Positions 42,074 to 50,538 of a DNA stretch of 64,000 nt are shown here, one piece after another. The first letter of the stretch is position 1; the number at the start of each line of letters is the position of its first letter. The position numbers and the translations under genes were made by a program. The stretch spans positions 1 to 64,000 of the forward strand of contig JANLRZ010000218.1 in the NCBI GenBank assembly GCA_031362155.1, written 5' to 3'. Source of the stretch: JAENVU01 sp031362155. Its GTDB lineage: Bacteria > Actinomycetota > Acidimicrobiia > IMCC26256 > JAENVU01. The notes below the pieces were generated by a model. The model saw only the letters and a program-made list of their open reading frames with translations. It had not been told where the DNA came from and ran no database searches.

Positions 42074-42628
42074 TCAGAGGTACTGCCCGGGTGCACGCTC
42101 GGTCATGCCTTCGGGCGCGCCGATCTCGAGGGCGTGACGGCGCCGCATCTCCTCGAACTGCTGCTGCGCCGTGGCCTGTTGCGTAAACAGCGTTGCTTGA
42201 ATGCCGTGGAACAGACCTTCGAGCCAGCCGACGAGTTGTGCCTGGGCGAGCCGGAGTTCGGACTCGCTCGGCGTCGGGTCGTTGAGGGGGAGCGCGACTT
42301 CGCGCAGTTCCTGGCGCAGCTCGGGAGAGAGGATGCCTTCGAGCTCGTGGACCGACCGCTCGTGGATCTCGCGCAAGGCCCGACGGCCGGCGTCGTCGAG
42401 CGGGGCCCGGCGAACTTCGTCCAACATCGAGCGCACCATCGACGCAATGCGGATGAGCTTGGTCGGGCGCAGCACCTGCTCGTCGAACTCCTCGACGTCC
42501 TTCGCCGCCGACGCCGCGTCCGACTCCGCGTTCGGGTCGAGGGTGTTCGGTTCGAGGGCGTCGGGGTTCGGGGCGTCGCCGTTGAGGACGATGTCGGGCA
42601 CGACGGGGGCGGACTCAGGACTCGACAT
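42074..42628 (-). CDS. bpa: Bacterial proteasome activator (Bpa/PafE)
   Basis: The 184-residue protein has the four-helix core of Bpa: LIRIASMVRSMLDEVRRAPLD, LREIHERSVHELEGILSPELR and LRLAQAQLVGWLEGLFHGIQ. It ends in the conserved C-terminal GQYL that docks into the 20S proteasome alpha ring. Bpa forms a dodecameric ring that feeds unfolded proteins to the proteasome without ATP or pupylation. Its presence predicts a 20S proteasome elsewhere in the genome. The N-terminal 45 residues are Asp/Pro-rich and disordered. It is the first gene before aroG and kgd. Confidence 0.9.
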   Translation of the reverse strand: MSSPESAPVVPDIVLNGDAPNPDALEPNTLDPNAESDAASAAKDVEEFDEQVLRPTKLIRIASMVRSMLDEVRRAPLDDAGRRALREIHERSVHELEGILSPELRQELREVALPLNDPTPSESELRLAQAQLVGWLEGLFHGIQATLFTQQATAQQQFEEMRRRHALEIGAPEGMTERAPGQYL

Positions 42629-42678
42629 TCGGGCAACGTTACCGGTCGTGCGCTCCGGGAGCCGCAGCGATATCGCTC

Positions 42679-43461
42679 TCAGAACACCGCGGGCGGTGTC
42701 CGGCCCACGGCACCGGCGGCCCGGGGGCCCGGAACGTCGTGGAATCGGTACGGCTCGGCCTCGCGCCCGGGTTGGCACACCCAACACTCGCCGGTGCGGC
42801 CAGTGGTCACAATCGTGAAGACCGCATCGGCGATCTGAGACGCGGGCATCAGCGGGAAGTCGTTCGCGGCGAAGAGCGCCTTGGTGTCCTCCTTCAAGAT
42901 ATTGGTGTCGGTCATGCCCGGGTTCACGGTGTTCGCCGTGATGCCCTTCGCCTGCAACGGCGGCGCCACGCTGCGGATGAACCCGGCGACGGCGTGTTTG
43001 CTGAGGTCATAGACCGGGTCGAACGGGAACGGGATCAGGCCCGCGAGTGAGCTGGTTGCGACGATCGCCCCTCCGCCGCGCCGTTCCATGGCGCGGATCG
43101 CGGCGCGGGTGCCCCACACCACGCCGTCGACGTTCACCCGCATGATGCGGTGGTAGACGTCGTCGGCGAGCGTGGTCATGTCGGCCACGCCGATCGCGAT
43201 CCCGGCGTTGAGGAACGCGAGATCGACCCCACCGAGTTCGCGCTCGCACGTGGCGAAGGCGGCGTCCACCTCGGCCGACTCGCCGGCGTCGGCGTGCACG
43301 AAGGCCCCACCGACCGCGTCGGCGACTGCCTGACCGCTGACATCGTCGAAGTCGACGGCGCAGATCGTCGCGCCTTCATGTGCGAACCGTTCCGCGGTCG
43401 CCCGGCCGATCCCCGAGCCTGCGCCGGTGATCAGTGCGACCTTGCCGTCGAGTGCGCCCAT
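42679..43461 (-). CDS. SDR-family oxidoreductase
   Basis: The 260-residue classical short-chain dehydrogenase has the NAD(P) motif TGAGSGIG (residues 13-20), VDFDD that favours NAD over NADP, LNAGIA, the catalytic serine in ATSSLAG and YDLSKHA, and PG at VNPGMTDT. It presumably oxidises or reduces a hydroxy/keto group on an unknown substrate. A ribosome site AAGGAG lies before ATG 43461. It is divergent from a TetR gene across a strong nested palindrome, so it is probably controlled by that repressor. Confidence 0.85.
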   Translation of the reverse strand: MGALDGKVALITGAGSGIGRATAERFAHEGATICAVDFDDVSGQAVADAVGGAFVHADAGESAEVDAAFATCERELGGVDLAFLNAGIAIGVADMTTLADDVYHRIMRVNVDGVVWGTRAAIRAMERRGGGAIVATSSLAGLIPFPFDPVYDLSKHAVAGFIRSVAPPLQAKGITANTVNPGMTDTNILKEDTKALFAANDFPLMPASQIADAVFTIVTTGRTGECWVCQPGREAEPYRFHDVPGPRAAGAVGRTPPAVF

Positions 43462-43517
43462 GGTGTGCTCCTTGGTCCGTTGGTCGGCGTCCGGCGTTCC
43501 CGGGGTGGATGTGTAGT

Positions 43518-43567
43518 CGAATTTGCAAATTCGAGTTAGCTATACAGTCATATAGCTAACTCGAATT
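43518..43567. promoter_or_regulatory. Composite operator: two overlapping perfect palindromes
   Basis: A 16-bp perfect palindrome CGAATTTGCAAATTCG (43518-43533) overlaps a 40-bp dyad with 17-bp perfect arms AATTCGAGTTAGCTATA (43528-43544 and 43551-43567) around a 6-bp spacer. It lies between the divergent SDR and TetR genes and ends 2 bp before the TetR GTG. AT-rich TATA boxes lie inside both arms, so binding would block both promoters. Confidence 0.85.
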
Positions 43568-43569
43568 CC

Positions 43570-44232
43570 GTGAAACGGGGATACGTGTCGACAACGATCA
43601 GGCCGGGGGCCCGCAAGATTGGACGAAACCAGGTGGCGCGCATGGGCGCGTCGGTCGCCCGGCGCGAGGGCGTGGACGGGGTCACGCTGCGCAAGGTCGC
43701 GGATCGGCTCGGGGTCACTCCGATGGCGCTGTACCGGTGCTTCGATTCGAGTGAAGACCTCCGGTTGGCGTCGGTCAGCTCCGCGCTCGTGCGGATCCCC
43801 GATCCGCCGGCCGCCGGCAGTGTGAGGAGCCGGCTGCGGGAGTGGGCGCAGGTGGCCCGGCCCCGGCTACGGGTCACCCGCGGCCTTGCGGATGCTTGCC
43901 TCGTCGATTGGCCCAAGATGATCGAAGGCTGCCGCATCATGGAGGGCCTCCTCCGGGTCGCGGCCGACCACACGACGGATGCCGCGGGTCAGGTGGCGAT
44001 CGCGAACGCCGTGTTCGTGTATGTGCTCACCCGGGCTATCGCCGAACGGGCCGTGCTGGCCCGCGGCCGCCGGCGAACGATTCCGGCCATTGAGCGTCAC
44101 CCCGAGCGGTTCCCGCATCTGGCGGGGAGCGAAGCTCGGTTCGCCACGATCGATGTGGATCACCACTTCGCGGTGGGACTCGACGCATTGCTCGACGGTC
44201 TCCTCACCACCCGGAAGCCCAGGAACCGATGA
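43570..44232 (+). CDS. TetR-family regulator
   Basis: The 220-residue protein has an N-terminal helix-turn-helix GASVARREGVDGVTLRKVADRLGVTPMALYRCFDS (about 25-60). Its helical C-terminal domain is weakly conserved, as is usual for TetR proteins that bind small ligands. It starts at GTG 43570 directly after the large palindrome, so it almost certainly represses itself and the divergent SDR gene. The stop overlaps the following acetyltransferase ATG by 4 bp, so the acetyltransferase shares this control. Confidence 0.82.
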   Translation: MKRGYVSTTIRPGARKIGRNQVARMGASVARREGVDGVTLRKVADRLGVTPMALYRCFDSSEDLRLASVSSALVRIPDPPAAGSVRSRLREWAQVARPRLRVTRGLADACLVDWPKMIEGCRIMEGLLRVAADHTTDAAGQVAIANAVFVYVLTRAIAERAVLARGRRRTIPAIERHPERFPHLAGSEARFATIDVDHHFAVGLDALLDGLLTTRKPRNR

Positions 44233-44741
44233 CGATCACAATTCGAGACTGTGAATCGGCGGATCTGCCCGCGACGGTGGCGATCTTCAACGAACTGATT
44301 CCGACGACGACGATCGCCTGGACCGATGTTCTGATCACGGTGGAGGGTCGGCATCAGTGGTGGGAGCGGCACCGCGCCCGGAGCTTCCCGGTCCTCGTCG
44401 CGATCGATGCCGCGACGACCGAGGTAGTGGGAATGGCGAGCTACTCGGACTTTCGTAACACCGCGGGCTTCGAGGGATACCGATTCTCGGTCGAACACTC
44501 GGTGCACGTGCGGGGCGACCAGCGCGGCAACGGCATCGGTCGCTCGCTGCTCGACGGGCTGATCGATCGGGCGCGCCAGGCAGGGGTGCACGTCATGGTC
44601 GGCGCGGTCGACGCCGACAACGTCGACTCACTTCGGTTCCACGAGCGGATGGGCTTCACCGAAGTGGCTCGGATGCCCGAGGTGGGATGGAAACACGATC
44701 GCTGGCTGGACCTAGTGCTGATCCAACGCATCCTGTCTTGA
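44229..44741 (+). CDS. GNAT acetyltransferase, phosphinothricin/amino-acid N-acetyltransferase type
   Basis: The 170-residue protein resembles the Bar/Pat/MnaT subgroup: IRDCESADLPATVAIFNELI at the start, VVGMASYSDFRNTAGFEGYRFSVEHSVHV, acetyl-CoA loop DQRGNGIGRSLL, and RFHERMGFTEVARM. Members acetylate the amino group of amino-acid analogues such as phosphinothricin or methionine sulfone/sulfoximine. It overlaps the TetR gene by 4 bp (ATGA). Together with the divergent SDR gene this forms a small regulated detoxification-like unit. Confidence 0.83.
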   Translation: MTITIRDCESADLPATVAIFNELIPTTTIAWTDVLITVEGRHQWWERHRARSFPVLVAIDAATTEVVGMASYSDFRNTAGFEGYRFSVEHSVHVRGDQRGNGIGRSLLDGLIDRARQAGVHVMVGAVDADNVDSLRFHERMGFTEVARMPEVGWKHDRWLDLVLIQRILS

Positions 44742-44753
44742 CGGAGTCGTTCC

Positions 44754-46175
44754 TCACATCTGGATGACGACCAACCGCTCCTGGGTCATCTCGCGCACCG
44801 CGTAGTGGGGACCTTCCTTGGTGTTCCCGCTGTCCTTGACGCCGCCGTAGGGCATCTGGTCGGTGCGGAACGTCGGCATCTCGTTCACGGTCACACCGCC
44901 GAAGTCGAGCGAGTGGGCGGCGGTCAATGCGGCGCCGAGGTCGGTGGTGAAGATCGCGGCTTGGAGCCCATACCGGCTGTCGTTGGCGGCCGTGAGTGCT
45001 TGGTCGAGCGTCTGGTAGCCCTGGAACCCGATGAGCGGTCCGAAGACCTCTTGCGAGCAGACCTGCATCGCGGGGAGGACACCGGTGAGCACCGTCGGCC
45101 GGAGGACGTCGCCCTCGACCGACCCACCGGTCGCGATCTTGGCCCCGCCCGCGGTGGCTTCATCGATCCATCCGACGATGCGGTCGCGTTCGCCGGCGTT
45201 GATCAACGCCGACACGTTGGTGGCATCGTCCATCGGGTCACCGACCACCAGCTGGTCGACCTGGGCGACGACCCGATCGACGAGTTCGTCGCGGATCGAG
45301 TCGTGCGCGTACACCCGTTGCACCGAGATGCAGGTCTGGCCCGAGTAGCCGAATCCACCGGCGACGATCTTGGTCGCGGCGAGTTCGAGGTTCGCATCGG
45401 GTTCGACGATGACGGGCGCGTTGTTGCCGAGTTCGAGGCCGACCTTCTTGCGCGGCGCCCGCCCCTTGATACCCCAGCCCACCTCGGGAGAGCCGGTGAA
45501 GGTGATGTAGGCGATGTCGTCATGGTCGACGATCGCGTTGCCGACGGTACCGCCACCTCCGACCACCACGTTGAGCCAGCCCGGTGGGAGACCGCACTCG
45601 TCGATCAAGACCTCGGCCAGGAGGAGCGCGGTGAGCGGCGTCTGGGATGCGGGCTTGAGCACGACCGGGCACCCCGCCGCGATCGCCGGCGCCACCTTGT
45701 GGGCGACGAGATTCAGCGGGAAGTTGAACGGGCTGATCGCGCCGACGACACCGACCGGAACGCGCAACGTGAAGCCGAACTTGCCGACGCCGGCGTCGTT
45801 GGCATCCATCGCGATCATCTCGCCGGTGAGGGTGCGGGCCTCGACCGCAGAGAACCGGAAGGTCCCGACCGAGCGCGCGGCCTCGACTCGTGCGGTGGTG
45901 ATCGGCTTGGCCGCTTCGCCGGCGATGGAGCGCGCGAAGTCTTCGTGTCGTTGCGCGATCCGATCGGCGGCGGCATCGAGGATGGCGGCCCGTTGGTGGG
46001 CGGGAAGCGGGGCGCGGGCCGCCGCTTGGGCTGCGGCCACGGCCGCGTCGACATGTTCGGCGTTCCCGATCGCGACGTCGCCGAGCGCGGTGCCGTCGAA
46101 TGGAGAGCGAATGGTCGCGGTGTCGCCGGTGGTGACGCGGTCGGCGCCGATGCGAAGCGGGTGGAGTTCAGTCAT
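44754..46175 (-). CDS. NAD(P)-dependent aldehyde dehydrogenase
   Basis: The 473-residue enzyme has the ALDH pattern PFNFPLNLVAHKVAPAIAAG, KPASQTPL, the GSPEVGWGI cofactor loop, the general base in LELGNN and the nucleophile cysteine in GYSGQTCISVQR. Near the C-terminus lies EVFGPLIGFQGY. The sequence is nearest to lactaldehyde/phosphonoacetaldehyde-type dehydrogenases, and the substrate remains open. It ends 12 bp from the convergent acetyltransferase gene and starts 29 bp after the DnaB-like gene stop, so it may be the distal member of the tad transcript, though a separate promoter is equally possible. Confidence 0.88.
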   Translation of the reverse strand: MTELHPLRIGADRVTTGDTATIRSPFDGTALGDVAIGNAEHVDAAVAAAQAAARAPLPAHQRAAILDAAADRIAQRHEDFARSIAGEAAKPITTARVEAARSVGTFRFSAVEARTLTGEMIAMDANDAGVGKFGFTLRVPVGVVGAISPFNFPLNLVAHKVAPAIAAGCPVVLKPASQTPLTALLLAEVLIDECGLPPGWLNVVVGGGGTVGNAIVDHDDIAYITFTGSPEVGWGIKGRAPRKKVGLELGNNAPVIVEPDANLELAATKIVAGGFGYSGQTCISVQRVYAHDSIRDELVDRVVAQVDQLVVGDPMDDATNVSALINAGERDRIVGWIDEATAGGAKIATGGSVEGDVLRPTVLTGVLPAMQVCSQEVFGPLIGFQGYQTLDQALTAANDSRYGLQAAIFTTDLGAALTAAHSLDFGGVTVNEMPTFRTDQMPYGGVKDSGNTKEGPHYAVREMTQERLVVIQM

Positions 46176-46204
46176 CTCGGCAGGATAGATCCTGCCTGCC
46201 CGAA

Positions 46205-47215
46205 CTATTCCTCGAACAACACCGAGTCCACGAGGGATTCGCTCACGAATCCTCCCTGCGGATCGAAGCGGTAGTTCGCCAGATCCTTGCGGAACTCGAG
46301 GTTCATATCGGGTGCGCCTTCGCGGTTCTTCTCGACGCTCATGATGACCCAGCGCTTGAACTGCTCCGCGCGGACCGGGTCATAGGCCAGATGCGACTTC
46401 GAGATCGCCACTGCCTTTTCGTTCATCAGAATTGCGATGTCGGATTCGTGGGCCAATGCGGTCGAGCCCCGCAGGTGGTGGAGCCGGAGCCGGCGACTGG
46501 TGAGACCATCGCGATCCGATGCGGCCAACGCAATGACCGGCACCTCGACCACCATCGCGAGCTCCTTGAGGCGTTCGGTCAGGTGGGTCGTCCGTTCCTC
46601 GGTGCTGGCGGTGTTGCCGGTCATCGGGACCTTCTGGAGGTAATCGACGAAGAGCGCGGTCGGCCCGGATCGGTGCTCCGACACGATGTGCGCGAGCTCC
46701 ACCACGCCGGTGCGCATGCCCGAGCCCTGGACGAGGTGAAGCCGCGGCCCGTACGCCTCGAGGCGGTGGAACGCTTCCTCGCCGAGCGGATCAGTGGTGA
46801 GCGCGGACGCCGGCAAGGCGCCGAGGGCGACTTCCTGGGCGATGGTCCGGAGTCGTGTGAGTTCGACGATCTCGTCCGGTCGAGCGAGGCTGCCGAGCTC
46901 CATCGCCAAGAGTCGTCCAAGGAGCGAGTGCGGGGAATGCTCGTAACACACGAAGATTGCGGTGTGTCCCTGCATGGCCATCCACCGCGCCCACTGCAGC
47001 GCGGCAACGGTCTTGCCGATCCCGGGCCGGCCGCCCAGCAGGACGAGGTCCTGAGCCCGGAACCCGCCGTTCAAGACGTCGTCGAGTGGTTGGAAACCCG
47101 TTGGAAACTGGACCGAACGTGCCTGTGGCGCGGCGGGGCCGAGCCCGGCGAGCAGGTCGGCCGCGGTGGCCTTCGCCACGTGGTTGGTCTGGTCTGTCTG
47201 TAGGTCGACCATCAT
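46205..47215 (-). CDS. DnaB-like RecA-fold ATPase in the tad operon
   Basis: The 336-residue protein is the C-terminal ATPase domain of the DnaB helicase family without the primase-binding N-terminal domain. It shows GFQPLDDVLNGGFRAQDLVLL, Walker A GGRPGIGKTV (61-70), a CYEHSPHSLLGRLLAMELG strand in place of SLEMS, Walker B ALFVDYLQ (about 188-195) and the EKNREG loop. Its ATG overlaps the tadC stop by 4 bp, so it is synthesised with the pilus machine. No replication gene is nearby. Candidate roles are a regulatory or assembly ATPase for the pilus, or DNA handling linked to pilus function; neither is shown. Confidence 0.8.
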   Translation of the reverse strand: MMVDLQTDQTNHVAKATAADLLAGLGPAAPQARSVQFPTGFQPLDDVLNGGFRAQDLVLLGGRPGIGKTVAALQWARWMAMQGHTAIFVCYEHSPHSLLGRLLAMELGSLARPDEIVELTRLRTIAQEVALGALPASALTTDPLGEEAFHRLEAYGPRLHLVQGSGMRTGVVELAHIVSEHRSGPTALFVDYLQKVPMTGNTASTEERTTHLTERLKELAMVVEVPVIALAASDRDGLTSRRLRLHHLRGSTALAHESDIAILMNEKAVAISKSHLAYDPVRAEQFKRWVIMSVEKNREGAPDMNLEFRKDLANYRFDPQGGFVSESLVDSVLFEE

Positions 47216-48132
47216 CCGCCTCCGAGGTTGGTGTTCGCGATTCGGACAGCCGCAGGGCCGGCGACGACAACGAAGAGTGCGGGAAGGATGCAGAGCACGA
47301 CGGGGAAGACGATCTTCACCGGCATCTTCATCGCCCGCTCTTCTGCCCGGATGCGACGCTTCTCGCGCATTTCGTCGGCCTGGACTCGCAGTACCTGCGC
47401 GATCGGGATCCCGTATCGCTCGGCCTGGATGAACGCGTGGACAAAGGAGCGCAGGTCCTTGACATCAGTGCGCTCGAGGAGCGACTCGAGCGCCCGGTCA
47501 CGAGTGACACCGATCTGGATGTCCTGGAGCGTGCGACCGATCTCCTGGGGCAGTGGTCCGTCGTTCTCGGCGATCTTGGACATCGCGGCCTCGAAGCCCA
47601 ATCCGGCCTCGACGCAGATCGTGATCTGGTCGAGCACATCCGGCAACTCTCGCTCGATCGTTGCCTGCCGATCCTTGGCCCGCAGGTCCATCAGATAGTC
47701 GACGGCGAAGTAGCCGATGAAGAAGAGCACCGCCCCGAGCAGGGCGCTGAGCAGCGATGGGTTGGCGACGAACGCCAACGCCCCGGCGGCGCCCATGACG
47801 AAGGCCAGCATGACTTTGACCGTCAGCAGTCGCTCCGTCGGCCAGGAGTCGGAGAGTCCGGCGAGAAAGGCCCGGCGTTCGAGGTGTTCCATCACGCCCT
47901 GGGGCGTGACTCGCCGCGCCCGGGCCACCAGGCGATTCATGATCGGCGTCCACACTCGATCCGTGGCCGATTGGGCGAGGGTCGCCTGACGCAGGTTGGT
48001 CATCGGCGTGCCGGCATGCGCCAGGTTGGAGCGTGCAGCGCGGCCTTCGACCTGCATCCCACTGAATGCCCACCACGCCACGGGTGCAGCGGCCGCGATG
48101 GCGAATGCAGCGAACCAGATTCCGATTGGCAT
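47212..48132 (-). CDS. tadC: Tad pilus inner-membrane platform protein TadC
   Basis: The 306-residue protein belongs to the GspF/TadC family: an N-terminal transmembrane helix, paired helices at about 110-155 (VMLAFVMGAAGALAF, ALLGAVLFFIGYFA), the cytosolic T2SSF domain (ELPDVLDQITICVEAGLGFEAAM, EMREKRRIRAEERA) and a C-terminal helix. With TadB it forms the membrane base on which CpaF acts. ATG 48132 gives MPIGIWFAAFAIA. It is followed with 4-bp overlap by the DnaB-like gene. Confidence 0.88.
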   Translation of the reverse strand: MPIGIWFAAFAIAAAAPVAWWAFSGMQVEGRAARSNLAHAGTPMTNLRQATLAQSATDRVWTPIMNRLVARARRVTPQGVMEHLERRAFLAGLSDSWPTERLLTVKVMLAFVMGAAGALAFVANPSLLSALLGAVLFFIGYFAVDYLMDLRAKDRQATIERELPDVLDQITICVEAGLGFEAAMSKIAENDGPLPQEIGRTLQDIQIGVTRDRALESLLERTDVKDLRSFVHAFIQAERYGIPIAQVLRVQADEMREKRRIRAEERAMKMPVKIVFPVVLCILPALFVVVAGPAAVRIANTNLGGG

Positions 48133-48142
48133 TTGAACTCTC

Positions 48143-49123
48143 CTAGAAGACGAGACGCGTGATGCGCTTGAGCCACAGCGCACCAACGGTCATGAATCCG
48201 GCGGCCGCGATCAGCATCACGACCCCGATCGAATGGGTGGTGAGCTCGCTGATGTAGGTCGGGTTGAGGATGGTGATCACCAGCAACATCGCGACCGGCA
48301 GGATCAGCAGGATGAGGGCCGAGAATCGGCCTTCGGCGCTGAGGGCCTTGATCTGACGACGGATCCGGTTGCGGTCCCGGATGGTTGCGTAGACGTTGTC
48401 CAGAACCTGGGCAAGGTCGCCACCGACCTGGCGGTGGATGTCGATGGCCTGCACGACCCAGTCGAAGTCCTCACTCATGACGCGGTCCGCCATGGCCTCC
48501 AGAGCCTCGTGGACATCACGGCCGACTCGGGTCTCGACGACCAGACGGTGGAACTCTTCGGATGTCGGCGCCTCGGATTCGCGGGCAACGGCATCGAAGG
48601 CCTGCATGATCCCGAACCCGGCTCGCAAGCTTCCACCCATGAGGGGGAGCGTCTGCTCGAGTTGGTCGGCGAACTTCTCCGATCGGCGATGGGCCAGCGT
48701 GGCGAGCCCACTCCGGCACACGACCGGAACCAGTGCACCCAACGCCAATCCGAGGAGGAGATTGACCAGCGCCGCGGTGACGGCGAAGACCGCGAAGGTC
48801 ACGGTGGTCGCGAGGACGACGAACTCGCTCGGCCGCATCGCGATGCCGGCGCGCTCGAGCGCTCGGTTCAGGTTGCTCCCGCGCTCGTTCCGCTCGAGCG
48901 ACCGCTCCGCGGCTCGGGTGGCGTGTTCCCCCAACGTGGTGATGACCGAACCGTTGCGAACGCCCTTGATCGACGCGCCGGCGATCTGGCTCCGTGCCGC
49001 TCGGGGCGCGAACGCCAGCACGAGTCCGACGAGCAGGCCGAGGAACAAGACCGCAACTCCGATCCACAGTGCGGCCGAACTCTGGTACCAGGCGGGATCG
49101 CTCCCGGTGAAGGCGAGCGTCAT
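48143..49123 (-). CDS. tadB: Tad pilus inner-membrane platform protein TadB
   Basis: The 326-residue protein has an N-terminal membrane segment (about 18-40), a second hydrophobic pair near 100-140 and the T2SSF domain (FADQLEQTLPLMGGSLRAGFGIMQAF, IRDRNRIRRQIKALSAEGRFSALIL). Two C-terminal helices complete it. It is the partner of TadC. Its ATG overlaps the cpaF stop by 4 bp; the gap to tadC is 10 bp. Confidence 0.88.
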   Translation of the reverse strand: MTLAFTGSDPAWYQSSAALWIGVAVLFLGLLVGLVLAFAPRAARSQIAGASIKGVRNGSVITTLGEHATRAAERSLERNERGSNLNRALERAGIAMRPSEFVVLATTVTFAVFAVTAALVNLLLGLALGALVPVVCRSGLATLAHRRSEKFADQLEQTLPLMGGSLRAGFGIMQAFDAVARESEAPTSEEFHRLVVETRVGRDVHEALEAMADRVMSEDFDWVVQAIDIHRQVGGDLAQVLDNVYATIRDRNRIRRQIKALSAEGRFSALILLILPVAMLLVITILNPTYISELTTHSIGVVMLIAAAGFMTVGALWLKRITRLVF

Positions 49124-50538
49124 GACCGAACCTTTCGGTTCGCGGCGACGAGGGTGATCTCCGCAGCGCCGAACAGATGCGCGGGGAGTTCGATGCCGTT
49201 GTCACGGAGTCGGTCCGAGAACTGCGGCCGGAGCCCCGTGCTGATCGGTTGTCCCCGGAAGAAGCCGTGCTCGTCGATGCCCGCGGCGTAGTCGAACTTG
49301 TACAGGTCGGCGAGCGTGATCACGTCACCTTCCATGCCGCAGACCTCGCTGACCTGGGTCACGCGACGGGTGCCGTCTCGCAGGCGGGTGAGGTGGATGA
49401 TGACGTCGACCGCCGAGGCCACCTGCTCGCGGATTGCTCGAACCGGTAGGTCCATGCCCGCCATGAGCACCATGGTCTCGATCCGGGCGAGCGCATCGCG
49501 CGGCGAGTTGCAGTGGAGGGTGGTCAACGAACCATCGTGGCCGGTGTTCATCGCCTGCAACATGTCGAGGGCTTCCGCGCCGCGGACCTCCCCGACAATG
49601 ATGCGGTCCGGCCGCATGCGGAGCGAGTTGCGAACGAGATCCCGGATGGTGACCTGGCCCTTTCCTTCAATGTTCGGCGGGCGTCCTTCGAGCCGAACCA
49701 CGTGTCGTTGCTTGAGCTTGAGTTCGACCGCGTCTTCGATGGTGACGACGCGTTCCTCCTCGGGAATGAAGCTCGACACGACGTTGAGCAACGTGGTCTT
49801 CCCGGTGCCGGTCCCGCCGCTGATGAGGATGTTGAGCCGACCGCTCACACACGCCTCGATCAGCGCGACCATTTCGGGAGTCAGCGTGCGGCGGTCGACG
49901 AGGTCGTCGGGGCTGAACGCGTGGTGCGAGAACTTTCGAATGGTCAGCACCGGACCGTCCACCGCCAAGGGCGGGATCACTGCGTTGACGCGGGATCCGT
50001 CCGGCAGCCGCGCATCGACCATCGGGGACGATTCGTCGATGCGGCGCCCGACCTTCGACACGATGCGCTCGATGACCTGACGGAGGTGGTCCTCGGACAG
50101 ATATCGCGAGTCGGTCAACGTGAGTTGGCCGGCGCGCTCGACGTAGATGCCGTCGGTCGCGTTGACCATGACCTCGGTGACGGTCGGATCGGCCAGGTAG
50201 CGTTCGATCGCGCCCAGACCGAGGACGTCGTCGGTGACCTCGGCCACGACCCGTGAGCGTTCGGCCGCCGAGAGGGGAAGCTGCTCCGATTCGATGACCC
50301 GTCCGATTTCCTGGACGACCAGCGCATCGAGCTGTTGCTCGGACAGTGACGAGTCGTACAGCCGCTGGCCCATCCGGGCGAAGAGCGCATCCTGGGCTCG
50401 GCGCTTCAGCGCGGCGAACGGGTCATGCACGGTGGGCGCGCTGTCGGATTCCGGCGCGACGTTCCGAGAGTGAGGAAGCGTCGAGAGCGGAGTCGGAGAC
50501 TCGGCCCGAGCCGCCTTCAGTCGATCCGAGAGGGTCAT
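49120..50538 (-). CDS. tadA: Tad pilus assembly ATPase (TadA/CpaF)
   Basis: The 472-residue secretion ATPase has a variable N-terminus (about 1-50), the N-terminal domain with GLGAIERYLADPTVTEVMVN and DGIYVERAG, then the RecA-like domain. This contains Walker A SGGTGTGKTTL (240-250), the Asp box VTIEDAVELKL, GEVRGAEALDMLQAMNTGHDG (Walker B and His box) and TTLHCNSPRDALAR. It powers polymerisation of Flp pilin; only one such ATPase is present, as is usual for Tad systems. Coupled to cpaE upstream and tadB downstream by 4-bp overlaps. Confidence 0.92.
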   Translation of the reverse strand: MTLSDRLKAARAESPTPLSTLPHSRNVAPESDSAPTVHDPFAALKRRAQDALFARMGQRLYDSSLSEQQLDALVVQEIGRVIESEQLPLSAAERSRVVAEVTDDVLGLGAIERYLADPTVTEVMVNATDGIYVERAGQLTLTDSRYLSEDHLRQVIERIVSKVGRRIDESSPMVDARLPDGSRVNAVIPPLAVDGPVLTIRKFSHHAFSPDDLVDRRTLTPEMVALIEACVSGRLNILISGGTGTGKTTLLNVVSSFIPEEERVVTIEDAVELKLKQRHVVRLEGRPPNIEGKGQVTIRDLVRNSLRMRPDRIIVGEVRGAEALDMLQAMNTGHDGSLTTLHCNSPRDALARIETMVLMAGMDLPVRAIREQVASAVDVIIHLTRLRDGTRRVTQVSEVCGMEGDVITLADLYKFDYAAGIDEHGFFRGQPISTGLRPQFSDRLRDNGIELPAHLFGAAEITLVAANRKVRS

